A stretch of 64,000 bases of DNA from Priestia filamentosa. GTDB lineage: Bacteria; Bacillota; Bacilli; Bacillales; Bacillaceae_H. The notes beneath the pieces were generated by a model, which did no database searches, was not told where the DNA came from, and worked only from the letters and a program-made list of their open reading frames with translations. Shown here in pieces: positions 17,394 through 26,664 of the stretch. Position numbers and translations under genes: made by a program. Numbering within the stretch: position 1 is the first letter of the stretch; each line of letters opens with the position of its first letter. The stretch covers positions 1-64,000 of the forward strand of contig NZ_FXAJ01000006.1 of assembly GCF_900177535.1 (NCBI RefSeq). The letters run 5' to 3'.

Positions 17394-18378
17394 CTCTAAC
17401 CCCCTCCTCTTCATGTAAGAAGCAGCGTACTTTATGATAGTTTTTAAGATGATAAATAGGTGGGGTTTCGATAAGACATCGCTCTGTTACAAATTCACAG
17501 CGACTAGCAAAATGACAACCTTGTTTAATAGATCCTGGCTTAGGAACATTACCAGGAATAGAATACAACCGATCTTTCTTTATTCTTTTATCAGGAACAG
17601 ATTTAATGAGGCCCCTTGTGTACGGATGTTTTGAATTTTTAAAAAGGGTGAGAACGTCTGTTTCTTCAATAATTTTTCCCGCATACATAACCATGACCCG
17701 ATCACACACTTCAGCAACAACTCCAAGGTCGTGAGTGATAAGCATAATTGCTGTATTTAATTCTTCATTTAATTCTTTCATTAACTGAAGAATTTGAGCT
17801 TGAATGGTTACATCAAGAGCTGTTGTCGGCTCATCTGCAATAAGTAACTTCGGGTCACATAAAAGAGCCATCGCAATCATTACACGCTGTCTCATTCCTC
17901 CAGAAAGCTGATGTGGATAGTTTTTTATAAGCTCTTCAACTCGAGGAAGACCAACAAGCTTCAGCATGTCCAAAACCCGCTCTTTCGCTTGCTTCTTACT
18001 CCATTTTCTATGTATGCGTATTGCTTCAGTGAGCTGTGAGCCAATTGTAAAAAGAGGGTTAAGGGACGTCATAGGCTCTTGAAAAATCATTGAAATGTCG
18101 TCTCCTCGTATTTCTCGCATTTGCTTTTCTGAGAGGTTCATAAGGTTGATCTCATTGAACAGCATAGAATCTGCTTCAACAATACCTGGGGGCTCAGGGA
18201 CAAGTTTCATAAGCGATAGAGATGTAATACTCTTACCACACCCTGATTCGCCTACTACTCCTAAAATCTCGCCTTTTTTAATATGAAACGTAATGCCATC
18301 AACTGCTGGCACCCTGCCATCTTCTGTTTTAAAAGAGATGCGCAAGTTCTGTACATCAATCACTTTTTCAGATTCCAC
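17368..18378 (-). CDS. appD: Oligopeptide ABC importer ATPase AppD/DppD
   Basis: 336 aa, the first gene of the operon. Walker A is GESGCGKSI, the signature is [15 protein letters not shown], and Walker B is [12 protein letters not shown]. The C-terminal extension has [14 protein letters not shown]. The operon promoter region holds a 19-bp palindrome with CodY-like half sites (18414-18455) and a TATAAT (18458-18463, minus strand). Confidence 0.93.
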   Translation of the reverse strand: MESEKVIDVQNLRISFKTEDGRVPAVDGITFHIKKGEILGVVGESGCGKSITSLSLMKLVPEPPGIVEADSMLFNEINLMNLSEKQMREIRGDDISMIFQEPMTSLNPLFTIGSQLTEAIRIHRKWSKKQAKERVLDMLKLVGLPRVEELIKNYPHQLSGGMRQRVMIAMALLCDPKLLIADEPTTALDVTIQAQILQLMKELNEELNTAIMLITHDLGVVAEVCDRVMVMYAGKIIEETDVLTLFKNSKHPYTRGLIKSVPDKRIKKDRLYSIPGNVPKPGSIKQGCHFASRCEFVTERCLIETPPIYHLKNYHKVRCFLHEEEGVRDEQSIATS

Positions 18379-18413
18379 AGCCTCACTCCTTATATAAAAA
18401 TTTAGAAAACATC

Positions 18414-18455
18414 CTCAACTGTAATTTTCTGACTTATCAGAAAATTACAGTTGAG
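18414..18455. promoter_or_regulatory. 19-bp perfect inverted repeat with CodY-like half sites (app operon operator)
   Basis: Arms 18414-18432 and 18437-18455 are exact reverse complements with a 4-base centre. Each arm contains AATTTTCTGA, which equals the first ten positions of the published CodY motif AATTTTCWGAAAATT, and the other arm supplies TCAGAAAATT. The element lies just downstream of a minus-strand TATAAT (18458-18463), so binding there would block early elongation. CodY control of the B. subtilis app operon is established. Control here is inferred. Confidence 0.65.
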
Positions 18456-18486
18456 AAAATTATAATACAAAAGTTTTTAAGTAGGT

Positions 18487-18524
18487 GTAAAAAAATGTCG
18501 AAAACTTAAATAAGTTTTCGACAT
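18487..18524 (-). terminator. ygaD terminator
   Basis: The 13-bp perfect stem ATGTCGAAAACTT / AAGTTTTCGACAT has the loop AAAT. On the minus strand a run of U residues follows immediately after the ygaD stop codon. Confidence 0.93.
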
Positions 18525-18526
18525 TT

Positions 18527-20269
18527 TTATCCATCCAATTGTTGCACGCTAAAGAGACTATAGTAACTTCCCTTTTTCTTCATTAGCTCCTCATGTGATC
18601 CTCTCTCTTTAATTCTTCCATTTTCTACAAGAACAATTTCGTCTACATGTGTAATCGTAGATAATCTGTGAGCGACAATGAATGTCGTACGATTTTTTGC
18701 TAACTTTTCAACGGCTTCTTGAATAATGTGTTCACTTTCCAAGTCAAGTGCAGAAGTTGCTTCGTCAAAAATAAGAATTGGTGGGTTTTTCAAAAATACG
18801 CGAGCAATCGCAATACGTTGTTTCTGACCTCCCGAAAGCTTGACACCTCGTTCTCCCACTTTTGTATCATATCCTTCAGGAAGTTCTAAGATGAAGTCAT
18901 GAGCATTTGCTGCTTTAGCAGATTCGATAATTTCCGCTTCACTTGCTTCTGGGTTTCCAAAAGCAATGTTGGCCCGAATAGAATCACTAAATAAAACATT
19001 GTCCTGCATAACAATTCCTATTTGGTCGCGCAAGCTTCGCACTTTGAAAGAACGAATATCCTCTCCATCAATGCGCAAAACCCCTTTACTTACATCGTAA
19101 AAGCGAGGAATTAAACTAATAATTGTGGATTTTCCTCCTCCGCTCATTCCAACAAATGCGGTTGATTTTCCACTTGGCACATCCAGAGAAATGTTATGAA
19201 GCACTTCTTCATCTTCATAAGAAAAAGAGACATTTTCAAAAGTCACTCTTCCTTTAATATTCTTACATTCTTTTGCGTCTGGCTTATCTTCAATATCGTA
19301 CTTTTCATCCATAAATTCAAAAACACGATCCATTGAAGCAATTGCTTGAGTTAAAGTTGTTGAAGCGTTAACAAGCCGGCGTAACGGACTATACAGACGA
19401 TCAATATATGTAACAAAGGCAACCATCGTTCCCACACTTAAGCCACCTTTTATAGCATAATAACCTGCATAACCAATTACTAATAAAGGGGCAAGATCTG
19501 TTACTGTATTAATAACTGCAAATGTTTTGGCATTCCAACTTGTATGATCAACAGCTCGTTTTAAAAAATTACCGTTATGCTTATCGAATTCTTTTTCCTC
19601 ATGTTCTTCAGCTGAAAAACTCCTGATAAGCGAGATTCCTTGCACTCTTTCATGGAGATGACCTTGCACTTCTGCAAGAGCTTGAGATCTAACGCGTGTT
19701 AAATGACGCAGCCTGCCATAAAAGTATTTAACAGTGAAAGCATAGACTGGAAATAAGATAATCGATACAATAGTTAATTTCACATTCATTGTAAACATGA
19801 TAGCAATCGCAATAAAAATAGTTGCTGTATCAAGCCAAACGTTCATAAGCCCTGTAATAACAAAGGTTTTCGTTTGTTCCACATCATTGATTACTCTTGA
19901 AATCACTTCTCCAACTCTCGTATTTGCGTAAAAACGCATGCTTAGACGTTGGATATGATCAAAAAGCTTTCTCCGAATATCGTATAAAATTTTGTTAGCC
20001 ACCCACTGTGCGTAATATTGACGATAATATTCAACAGGAGGACGAAGAAGGCCAAATATAACAAACATAAATCCCATTAAGTAAAAGAGTCTTGTTAATT
20101 TTTCACTGTCTGAAAGAGTATTCCCTCCTAAAATATTATCAACAACGTATTTTAAAATAAGTGGGATGGTAAGAGGAAAAGAGAATTTAACAAGACCAAT
20201 AATAATTGTTGCAACAATTTTCCATTTGTATGGTTTTACAAATACAAAGTATCTTTTTATGCTACTCAA
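18527..20269 (-). CDS. ygaD: YgaD, ABC exporter half-transporter (MsbA/BmrA type)
   Basis: 580 aa fused half-transporter with six transmembrane helices (about residues 15-310) followed by the nucleotide-binding domain (about 335-580). Walker A is GMSGGGKST, the signature is [16 protein letters not shown], Walker B is [12 protein letters not shown], and the H-loop is FIVAHRLST. It should work as a homodimer exporting lipid-like or amphiphilic compounds. The actual substrate is unknown. It follows ygaC, as in B. subtilis. Confidence 0.93.
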   Translation of the reverse strand: MSSIKRYFVFVKPYKWKIVATIIIGLVKFSFPLTIPLILKYVVDNILGGNTLSDSEKLTRLFYLMGFMFVIFGLLRPPVEYYRQYYAQWVANKILYDIRRKLFDHIQRLSMRFYANTRVGEVISRVINDVEQTKTFVITGLMNVWLDTATIFIAIAIMFTMNVKLTIVSIILFPVYAFTVKYFYGRLRHLTRVRSQALAEVQGHLHERVQGISLIRSFSAEEHEEKEFDKHNGNFLKRAVDHTSWNAKTFAVINTVTDLAPLLVIGYAGYYAIKGGLSVGTMVAFVTYIDRLYSPLRRLVNASTTLTQAIASMDRVFEFMDEKYDIEDKPDAKECKNIKGRVTFENVSFSYEDEEVLHNISLDVPSGKSTAFVGMSGGGKSTIISLIPRFYDVSKGVLRIDGEDIRSFKVRSLRDQIGIVMQDNVLFSDSIRANIAFGNPEASEAEIIESAKAANAHDFILELPEGYDTKVGERGVKLSGGQKQRIAIARVFLKNPPILIFDEATSALDLESEHIIQEAVEKLAKNRTTFIVAHRLSTITHVDEIVLVENGRIKERGSHEELMKKKGSYYSLFSVQQLDG

Positions 20270-20289
20270 ACAAGGCCCCCCTCATATAT

Positions 20290-20319
20290 AGAAAAAACCT
20301 GCCAGAAAGGGAACAGGTT
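20290..20319 (-). terminator. ygaC terminator
   Basis: On the minus strand AACCTG pairs with CAGGTT (20296-20301/20314-20319) around a 12-base loop, followed by U residues. The stem includes part of the ygaC stop codon. Confidence 0.7.
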
Positions 20320-20857
20320 AAATGCGCGGTCTTCGATATGTTAAATACCTTTCATACCACATATCAATAAAGTCTGGTGCAAACGGTCCTTTTCTTTGTC
20401 GAATCCAGTTTTGTAAATTTTCTAGGTTATATTTTAAAATCCGATCAATGACAAGTGGATAATTCATCTTCTTCCGATGATCTTCATATTCATCTTCATC
20501 AAGAATTGTATATGTCATATCGGGAAACACCTTAATATCTAAATCATAATCAATGTACTTTAATGCACCTTCTTCTAAAATGAATGGCGAGCTAATGTTG
20601 CAATAGTAGTAGATACCGTCTTCTCTAATCATGCCAATCACATTGAACCAATGCTGAGAATGAAAATAGCAAATCGCGGGTTCTCGTGTCACCCATTTCC
20701 GACCATCAGATTCTGTTACAACCGTTCGATCATTGCCACCAATCATAAGCGTTTGGGTACCTTTTAAAATCATCGTTTCATCCCAAATGCGATGGATATG
20801 GCCATCATGCTTATAGCTTTGGATTTCAATTGGCTCTCCTTCCGCTGGTTGAATCAT
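20318..20857 (-). CDS. ygaC: YgaC, DUF402 nucleoside tri/diphosphatase-like protein
   Basis: 179 aa, the usual size for the UPF0374/DUF402 family. Characterised staphylococcal members hydrolyse nucleoside tri- and diphosphates. Family segments seen are [11 protein letters not shown] (about 14-24), GGNDRT and [11 protein letters not shown]. The acidic metal-binding patch includes [12 protein letters not shown] and DEDEYEDH. Cytoplasmic. GGGGAA precedes the start. A pair of 7-bp direct repeats 20 bp apart lies in its promoter region. Confidence 0.88.
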   Translation of the reverse strand: MIQPAEGEPIEIQSYKHDGHIHRIWDETMILKGTQTLMIGGNDRTVVTESDGRKWVTREPAICYFHSQHWFNVIGMIREDGIYYYCNISSPFILEEGALKYIDYDLDIKVFPDMTYTILDEDEYEDHRKKMNYPLVIDRILKYNLENLQNWIRQRKGPFAPDFIDMWYERYLTYRRPRI

Positions 20858-20961
20858 TTTTTCCCCTTCTTTCTATTTTAGAACTCTTCTCGTTTGTTTA
20901 TGAATCTTTTATGTACTGCTTTGGAGTTCTCCCTTGTCCACTTTTCGTCTATCTTGTCTAA

Positions 20962-20988
20962 TAACTACAATTATTCGTTCGTAACTAC
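20962..20988. promoter_or_regulatory. Direct repeats TAACTAC x2, 20 bp apart, upstream of ygaC
   Basis: TAACTAC occurs at 20962-20968 and 20982-20988, two helical turns apart. They lie downstream of a minus-strand TATAAT (21003-21008) that could drive ygaC. This spacing is typical of tandem regulator sites, but the protein is unknown. Confidence 0.3.
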
Positions 20989-21036
20989 ATAGGCTCTTTA
21001 CTATTATAACTTTTTGGAGAACAAATTAAAACAAAT

Positions 21037-21080
21037 GGGGGTGCCTAGAGCAAACAATTCACTCCAGACGCCCCCTTTTT
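21037..21080. terminator. ygaB terminator
   Basis: GGGGGTG (21037-21043) pairs imperfectly with CGCCCCC (21069-21075), with extra pairing inside. U-rich tails occur on both strands. It follows the ygaB stop directly. Confidence 0.65.
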
Positions 21081-21082
21081 AC

Positions 21083-21346
21083 CTATTTAAAAAGCGGTTC
21101 TTCTACCGCTTCTTTTTCATACGTTTCGATAATTGATGCAGTTTGGTTTTGAAACGTTGTCTGAATATCCTTCAGCTGTTGTTTCATGATTGAAATCTCT
21201 TCTTGCAAAGAATTTAATTTTGTTTCTTCTTGAAGTACTAAAAGCTCTCTTTCAATCTCTTGGCAACGCTCTATTTCTGATTGAATAAACAACAGCTCAT
21301 CCATTGTCTTCATTTGCTTCACAACTAACTGATCAAATTTTTGCAC
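21083..21346 (-). CDS. ygaB: YgaB-like coiled-coil protein
   Basis: 87 aa, nearly all predicted helix, with heptad-like leucine/isoleucine spacing from about residue 8 to 70 (LLFIQSEIERCQEIERELLV). It is syntenic with and similar to the YgaB family, which has no known function. Cytoplasmic, with no signal or transmembrane segment. Confidence 0.8.
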   Translation of the reverse strand: MQKFDQLVVKQMKTMDELLFIQSEIERCQEIERELLVLQEETKLNSLQEEISIMKQQLKDIQTTFQNQTASIIETYEKEAVEEPLFK

Positions 21347-21482
21347 GCGTTTCCCTCCACTTTATCATTAGTATGGGTAGATGCTTCACGTTCTGCGACT
21401 TACTTCACTAGTTTAATTCTTGATTAACACGCTTTTCCCTTTGCCGAGATATGTAAAGTTTAGACAAGTTTTGTCACAGAAA

Positions 21483-21520
21483 AAAGACACTTCCTATCCG
21501 AATGAAGGAAGTGTCTTTTG
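21483..21520 (-). terminator. sspE terminator
   Basis: A 14-bp perfect stem (21483-21496/21507-21520) with a 10-base loop and U residues after it on the minus strand, ending 4 bp past the sspE stop codon. Confidence 0.93.
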
Positions 21521-21524
21521 AACT

Positions 21525-21707
21525 TACAAATTAGCTGTTTTGGTTTTTGTTTTTATTAGCTTGAGCGTTTTGTTGCTTCACGTGTTGTACATCAGTTTCA
21601 GCAGCATACTCAGTGCCATATTGGCCTTGGTTAGCTTGAGCATTTTGTTGTTTTACATGTTGAACGTTAGTACCAGCTGTTGTTTGGTTTTGATTTTTCT
21701 TTGCCAT
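21525..21707 (-). CDS. sspE: SspE, gamma-type small acid-soluble spore protein
   Basis: 60 aa, rich in Gln, Asn, Ala and Lys. Two internal repeats, TNVQHVKQQNAQAN and TDVQHVKQQNAQAN, are the hallmark of gamma-SASP. The protein is stored in the spore core and degraded to amino acids at germination. Between the repeats lies TEYAAETD, which resembles the germination-protease recognition site. GGAGGTG precedes the ATG. A convincing sigma-G promoter (21730-21760) and a strong terminator make it a monocistronic spore gene. Confidence 0.95.
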
Positions 21708-21729
21708 TGTCTTTCACCTCCACGAAAAT

Positions 21730-21760
21730 TAATATGTCCAGAAGGTGAAAGAACTATCCA
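21730..21760 (-). promoter_or_regulatory. Sigma-G promoter of sspE
   Basis: On the minus strand TGGATA (21755-21760) and CATATTA (21730-21736) are spaced by 18 bp. They match the sigma-G consensus of about TGMATA and CATAMTA. It sits between the fabL stop codon and sspE. Confidence 0.8.
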
Positions 21761-21775
21761 AAATTATTTATTTTT

Positions 21776-22534
<759 letters not shown>

Positions 22535-22677
22535 TCATTTTAAATTCATTAATCATCTTAATTTGCTATTTTATTGTAATGCTTACCGTGTATAAGAGAC
22601 AAGCATTGTTGTAAAAATAAAACGAGCACGCACAAGGCTCATAAATTTCACAACACGTGTATGGAGGGACGCCCATT

Positions 22678-22902
22678 ATGTATGTTGGACGCGATATGAC
22701 TGCTCTTTCAATGATAGGGAAAGAAGAGTGGAAAGACAGCGAACTTGCTTACTTTCATCACTCTCTTCAACAAATTATGCCTTATCTTAATAGTGAAGGA
22801 CAAACGATTCATCGTCAAATTATAAATGAAATTCAAAATCGCGGTGGCCTTCATCGCAGAGAAGGCGACTATACGCATGGAACTGAAATAGTGTATGACT
22901 AA
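22678..22902 (+). CDS. yfhS: YfhS-like small protein
   Basis: 74 aa from the ATG at 22678 (MYVGRDMTALSM), which has GGAGGG 9 bases upstream. The earlier in-frame ATG at 22657 overlaps that site. Resembles YfhS in sequence and position between fabL and mutY. The function is unknown. The C-terminal half is amphipathic and charged (TIHRQIINEIQNRGGLHRRE). No signal peptide. Confidence 0.75.
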   Translation: MYVGRDMTALSMIGKEEWKDSELAYFHHSLQQIMPYLNSEGQTIHRQIINEIQNRGGLHRREGDYTHGTEIVYD

Positions 22903-22907
22903 TACTT

Positions 22908-22933
22908 CCCTATCCGAGAAAGCTCGGGTAGGG
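22908..22933. terminator. Terminator between yfhS and mutY
   Basis: CCCTATCCGAG pairs with CTCGGGTAGGG (one T-G wobble) around the loop AAAG. The U tracts are short on both strands, so efficiency is uncertain. Confidence 0.6.
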
Positions 22934-22934
22934 T

Positions 22935-24032
22935 TTAATCTTGTTGGCGTTCCTTAAATGCCTTCTTCATTTTCTGATGTGAAACAGGAAAAGCATATTG
23001 CTCTGCTTCTTCCCATGTAAGAAGTTTGAGGGTTTCGCTCTCTTCTACTTTCCCTCTAATCTTTCCTTCGTAGACTGTAATATGCCATGTAAGATGTGAA
23101 AAAACGTGACTAATTGTTGTAAAAGGCTGTCCTATTTCAGCTTCCACCCCATATTTTTCTGTTAAGAATGCTGTTAATTCCTCTTCCTTAGAAGGAGCTT
23201 TCTGAATTTCAACATTTGGAAATTCCCATAAATTCGCAAGAAGTCCCTTACTTGACCTTTTATGAATAAGAACTTTCCCACTTTCATCTGTTACCACTGC
23301 TGCTGCAAGTTCCACAGCTTTTACAGATTTCTTACTTGTCTTAACTGGCAATTCTTTTTGTGTACCTTCTTCAAATGCCCTGCAATGTTCCTGAACAGGA
23401 CAAAGTAAACAGGCTGGAGACTTTGGTGTGCAAATAAGAGCGCCAAGTTCCATCAACCCTTGATTAAAAAAAGAGGGGTTCTCATGTGAAATTATGGCAT
23501 AAACAAGTTCATCAAAAAGCTTGCGTGTTTTTGGCTTCGCAATGTCTTCCCATACGAACAAAATACGGGAGAGAACACGCATTACGTTTCCATCAACAGC
23601 AGGTTCTGGGACGCCGTAGGCAATGCTTAAAATAGCTCCTGTTGTATATGGTCCAACTCCTTTTAGCTTAGATACTTCATCTTTTGTTTCAGGAACAATG
23701 CCACCATACTCGTCGCGCACTTCCCTAACCGCGTACTGAAGATTGCGCGCTCGCGAATAATAGCCAAGCCCCTCCCATGCTTTTAATACGTCTTCTTCAT
23801 CAGCATCAGCCAAATGTTCAAGTGTTGGAAATTTACTTATAAAATTATTAAAATAAGGAATAACTGTATCAACCCTTGTTTGCTGAAGCATAATTTCAGA
23901 TACCCACACTTTGTACGGATCTTTATCTTGGCGCCACGGTAAATCACGCTGCTCTGCTGTAAACCAACCAATCAAATCTTCTTGAAATTTTGCTATATTA
24001 AAATCCTTTACAATTTCTTTACTTTGTTTCAT
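22935..24032 (-). CDS. mutY: MutY, A/G-specific adenine glycosylase
   Basis: 365 aa. Removes adenine mispaired with 8-oxoguanine or G during base excision repair. The N-terminal HhH-GPD domain has [14 protein letters not shown] and the hairpin [13 protein letters not shown], with the catalytic aspartate in [10 protein letters not shown]. The [4Fe-4S] loop has four cysteines ([17 protein letters not shown]). The C-terminal NUDIX-like domain (about 225-365) recognises 8-oxoG. Corresponds to B. subtilis yfhQ. Confidence 0.94.
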   Translation of the reverse strand: MKQSKEIVKDFNIAKFQEDLIGWFTAEQRDLPWRQDKDPYKVWVSEIMLQQTRVDTVIPYFNNFISKFPTLEHLADADEEDVLKAWEGLGYYSRARNLQYAVREVRDEYGGIVPETKDEVSKLKGVGPYTTGAILSIAYGVPEPAVDGNVMRVLSRILFVWEDIAKPKTRKLFDELVYAIISHENPSFFNQGLMELGALICTPKSPACLLCPVQEHCRAFEEGTQKELPVKTSKKSVKAVELAAAVVTDESGKVLIHKRSSKGLLANLWEFPNVEIQKAPSKEEELTAFLTEKYGVEAEIGQPFTTISHVFSHLTWHITVYEGKIRGKVEESETLKLLTWEEAEQYAFPVSHQKMKKAFKERQQD

Positions 24033-24181
24033 GTGCTATCCTCCGAGGTATTATGATAAATATGAATATAGGGATTCTTCATTTCTTCCCATTTCATTCT
24101 ATTGTCTGTTTAATATAGATAATAAAAGCGTGCAATAATTACAATATTTTCTTCTATATAATGTTTCTTATTGTTAAACAC

Positions 24182-24216
24182 TATAGGTAACAAGCTTCCA
24201 TAAGTTGTCACCTATA
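24182..24216 (+). other. Hairpin in the mutY-yfhP intergenic region
   Basis: TATAGGT (24182-24188) pairs with ACCTATA (24210-24216). Four and three more pairs follow past one mismatch and one bulge, closing a CCAT loop. It lies upstream of the predicted yfhP promoter, so it is outside that transcript. Purpose unknown. Confidence 0.35.
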
Positions 24217-24236
24217 TACCAACTCTACAGTGAAAC

Positions 24237-24266
24237 TTGATGAACAGAGTTCAAAAGCGTTATAAT
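24237..24266 (+). promoter_or_regulatory. Sigma-A promoter of yfhP
   Basis: TTGATG (24237-24242), 18 bp, then a perfect TATAAT (24261-24266). The expected start near 24273 leaves a 110-nt leader. Confidence 0.7.
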
Positions 24267-24276
24267 CCACATAATC

Positions 24277-24298
24277 CAATTTGCAATAAAGCAAATTG
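24277..24298 (+). promoter_or_regulatory. 8-bp perfect inverted repeat at the predicted yfhP transcript start
   Basis: CAATTTGC, AATAAA, GCAAATTG. Its position at about +4 to +25 suits an operator or a 5' stabilising hairpin. The rest of the 350-bp mutY-yfhP gap shows nothing else that I can support. Confidence 0.4.
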
Positions 24299-24384
24299 TT
24301 TAAATAACAACATGAATCACAAGAATTTAGCCTAACATATATTAGTTATGACCTGTTAGAACCGAACGATTAGGAGGTCTTTTT

Positions 24385-25365
24385 TTGGATACTGGAACAC
24401 ATATTGTTATGGGAATTGCTTTAGGAGGATTAGCAACGCTAGATCCGACTGTTTCCTCTCATTTAGATACGAAAGAAGCTGTTATGATAGGAGCTATTGC
24501 AGGATCACTTATTCCTGATATTGATACGATATTGAAATTAAGAAACAACGCCAAATACATCCGGAACCATCGCGGGATTACTCACTCGATTCCTGCCGTT
24601 CTTCTATGGCCGCTTCTTATTACATTTATTTTGCATCTACTTTTTCGAGATGCCCACCTTTTTGATTTATGGATGTGGACATTTATAGGAGTCATTATTC
24701 ACGTTTTTGTCGACATTTTCAATGCCTATGGAACACAGGCATTTCGACCCTTTTCTCAAAAATGGGTAGCTCTTGGGATTATCAATACGTTTGATCCGTA
24801 CTTTTTCACTATCCATATCATTGGCATAATCATTTGGGCTATTGGTGGAAGTCCTGGTCCAACCTTTATTACGGTTTTTGGCGTTATTATCGTCTACTAT
24901 TTTATCCGAATTGCAATGAATCTTAACTTGCGTCATAAAATAAAAAAACAACTTCCAAATGTAGAAAAGATCATTATTTCACCAACAATGCGTTTCAATC
25001 GTTGGCATCTCGCTATCATTGCTAAAAATCACTTTTATGTGGGAAATGCCACAAACGGAGAAATCAAAGTTCATGATGTTTTTGAACGGATGGAAGAACC
25101 TTCATCAGCGCTTATGGAAGCTGCAAAACAAGATGAAAACTTATCAGCATTCCTTTCGTTCTCCCCTGTATACAGGTTCGAGACTGCAGAGTATAGCGAT
25201 CATATTGAAGTACGCTTTATTGACCTTCGTTATCGAAGTAAAGGATATTATCCGTTCGTAGCTGTTGTTCAGCTTGATTTTGATTTAAATATCATCTGTT
25301 CATATACAGGATGGATTTTTAGTGAAAAGAAACTCCGTAAAAAACTAGATTATTTACCAAACTAA
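24385..25365 (+). CDS. yfhP: YfhP, DUF457/YdjM-like membrane-bound metal-dependent hydrolase
   Basis: 326 aa, with a TTG start preceded by AGGAGG at 8 bases. The N-terminal part has GTHIVMGIALGG, SLIPDIDTILKLR and NHRGITHSIP. Together these supply the His/Asp residues typical of the YdjM/DUF457 family of membrane-embedded metal hydrolases. About four hydrophobic helices follow to residue 185, then a soluble C-terminal domain of about 140 residues. In B. subtilis YfhP is a regulator-like neighbour of the yfhQ region. Its biochemical reaction is not defined. Confidence 0.88.
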   Translation: MDTGTHIVMGIALGGLATLDPTVSSHLDTKEAVMIGAIAGSLIPDIDTILKLRNNAKYIRNHRGITHSIPAVLLWPLLITFILHLLFRDAHLFDLWMWTFIGVIIHVFVDIFNAYGTQAFRPFSQKWVALGIINTFDPYFFTIHIIGIIIWAIGGSPGPTFITVFGVIIVYYFIRIAMNLNLRHKIKKQLPNVEKIIISPTMRFNRWHLAIIAKNHFYVGNATNGEIKVHDVFERMEEPSSALMEAAKQDENLSAFLSFSPVYRFETAEYSDHIEVRFIDLRYRSKGYYPFVAVVQLDFDLNIICSYTGWIFSEKKLRKKLDYLPN

Positions 25366-25391
25366 AAAGAAGTGGGTTTCCACTTCTTTTT
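25364..25391. terminator. Bidirectional terminator between yfhP and yfhJ
   Basis: AAAAAGAAGTGG and CCACTTCTTTTT form a perfect 12-bp stem around GTTT. U tracts occur on both strands, overlapping both gene ends. Confidence 0.92.
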
Positions 25392-25659
25392 AATGTTTTA
25401 AATCATCTTCACTGTCCATTAGTGCTTTGAATTTTGGATTGCTTGTTTTGAACTCGTGCAGTCTCGGTCCATAATGATTAATCCAGTTTGTTACGATTTG
25501 CTCTGTTAACTCCTGTCCTTTATACTCCCTACCTGCTTTAGCATATGTTGCTTCAAAGTCTTCCCATAAAAGCTCAATCCATGTCCGCGCTTTGGCATAT
25601 GATAGACTATCGTTCTTTTCTAACAGCATTGTTGTTAAACGCTCAAAAATATCTTCCAT
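25390..25659 (-). CDS. yfhJ: YfhJ, WVELL-motif protein
   Basis: 89 aa. The family motif appears as WIELLWEDFEATYAKAGREY at about residues 27-46. Length and position next to sspK match YfhJ. The function is unknown. Soluble and helical. Confidence 0.85.
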   Translation of the reverse strand: MEDIFERLTTMLLEKNDSLSYAKARTWIELLWEDFEATYAKAGREYKGQELTEQIVTNWINHYGPRLHEFKTSNPKFKALMDSEDDLKH

Positions 25660-25696
25660 TTTCTCATTTCCTTTCTGTCCTAGGGCAATATCTGGT

Positions 25697-25728
25697 TACA
25701 TATCCCGCTAAGCTTATAGCATATACTA
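25697..25728 (+). promoter_or_regulatory. Possible sigma-G promoter of sspK
   Basis: TACATA (25697-25702) and TATACTA (25722-25728) resemble the sigma-G boxes with 19-bp spacing, one longer than optimal. SASP-K genes are forespore-expressed in Bacillus. Confidence 0.45.
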
Positions 25729-25759
25729 AACGTGCATAAGGATGTTCTTTATGCACGTT
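25729..25759 (+). promoter_or_regulatory. 11-bp perfect hairpin in the sspK leader
   Basis: AACGTGCATAA and TTATGCACGTT flank a 9-base loop. It begins directly after the putative -10 box, so it would form the 5' end of the sspK mRNA. It is not followed by a T tract. Confidence 0.5.
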
Positions 25760-25785
25760 ACTTCTAACAAGGGGGCGAACGCACG

Positions 25786-25944
25786 ATGCGAAATAAAGCA
25801 AAAGGATTCCCAAATCAAAATAATAACAAATTTGAAGGTGAACCGCGAGCAAAAGCTGAATATGCGTCAAAACGAGCAGATGGAACAACTAATACGCATC
25901 CGGCTGAACGCATGCGTGCTTCTAATGAACGCGCGGATTATTAA
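25786..25944 (+). CDS. sspK: SspK, small acid-soluble spore protein K
   Basis: 52 aa, too short for many gene callers. The sequence begins [20 protein letters not shown] and ends [12 protein letters not shown], matching the SASP-K family. Located in the forespore core. GGGGG lies about 10 bases before the ATG. Synteny with yfhJ and yfhH supports the call. Confidence 0.9.
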   Translation: MRNKAKGFPNQNNNKFEGEPRAKAEYASKRADGTTNTHPAERMRASNERADY

Positions 25945-25977
25945 CTCTAACGAAACATAATTCTGGAGGTGCTCACA

Positions 25978-26142
25978 GTGGGAAAAAATAGACAAAATCG
26001 ATTTTCAAATCAAGGCTATCAAAACCCATTTCAACAAGCATGGTCGAGTCCAAAACATGCGTCTTCACAAGTGAATGGCGAAACTCAACAAACTCAAGGA
26101 TTAATTGTGTTAGAAAAACAAATGCGCAAATATCAGTCGTAA
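25978..26142 (+). CDS. YpzG-like small protein, possible spore protein
   Basis: 54 aa with a GTG start preceded by GGAGGT. Asn/Gln-rich, with the motif PKHASSQVNGETQQTQ that I associate with the YpzG family. That assignment is from memory and moderate. It lies 33 bp after sspK and is likely co-transcribed with it, so a sporulation role is plausible. Confidence 0.65.
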   Translation: MGKNRQNRFSNQGYQNPFQQAWSSPKHASSQVNGETQQTQGLIVLEKQMRKYQS

Positions 26143-26162
26143 CTCCCTCAAATAAAATGAAC

Positions 26163-26204
26163 AAGCGAAAAGCATGTAAGACAAGCTCTTACATGCTTTC
26201 GCTT
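26163..26204. terminator. Long hairpin between the sspK unit and yfhH
   Basis: AGCATGTAAG pairs with CTTACATGCT around a 7-base loop, and an outer AAGCGAAA/TTCGCTT extends it past one bulge. It overlaps the last codons of yfhH. U tracts are weak, so it may be more a transcript-end stabiliser than an efficient terminator. Confidence 0.6.
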
Positions 26205-26512
26205 TGTTTCAAAAGAGAAATAGGCAGCGCTTCTTCTTTATGAGGTTCATCCGTACGAACTCCCCATGCAAAAACGCCATTTAAATAATCAATTTTGAAG
26301 TAACGGCCAGGATCCCCTTCGATTTCATAAACTTCCCCAGGTTTGAAATGATCAGGATTTAACAAATAGGCTTTGGCAAGAACCATCTTTCTCTCTAATA
26401 CAGCGTATTCATTCACAATCCCAAGTTGTTCTGCTTTCCTAGCTTTCTCACCAAGCTGACTAATTTCTTGTCTTAACTCATATTCTGTGTACTCACTATA
26501 TCTTTTCTCCAT
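26189..26512 (-). CDS. yfhH: YfhH family protein
   Basis: 107 aa from the ATG at 26512 (MEKRYSEYTEYEL), the family start. The longer frame to 26563 has no ribosome binding site. Helical N-terminus (about residues 1-50), then a beta-rich domain that contains FKPGEVYEIEGDPGRYFKID and GVFAWGVR. The function is unknown. Conserved next to recX in Bacillaceae. Confidence 0.88.
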   Translation of the reverse strand: MEKRYSEYTEYELRQEISQLGEKARKAEQLGIVNEYAVLERKMVLAKAYLLNPDHFKPGEVYEIEGDPGRYFKIDYLNGVFAWGVRTDEPHKEEALPISLLKQSESM

Positions 26513-26664
26513 CTTTGACCCCTTCTTCCCCTCTTGTTTATATGATTGTTTTAATAACATCATTACGTGGTAAAGGTTACAAAACCTTTTTTCCTATATA
26601 AAGAAGCTTTGAAGGCTTCTTTATTGTTTAAATTGTAGCAAAAGATCGCATAAATAACATATAG

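Noticed and set aside
25742-25960. 72-codon plus-strand ORF ([18 protein letters not shown]...)
   Set aside because: It overlaps sspK in another frame, and sspK has family similarity and a ribosome binding site.
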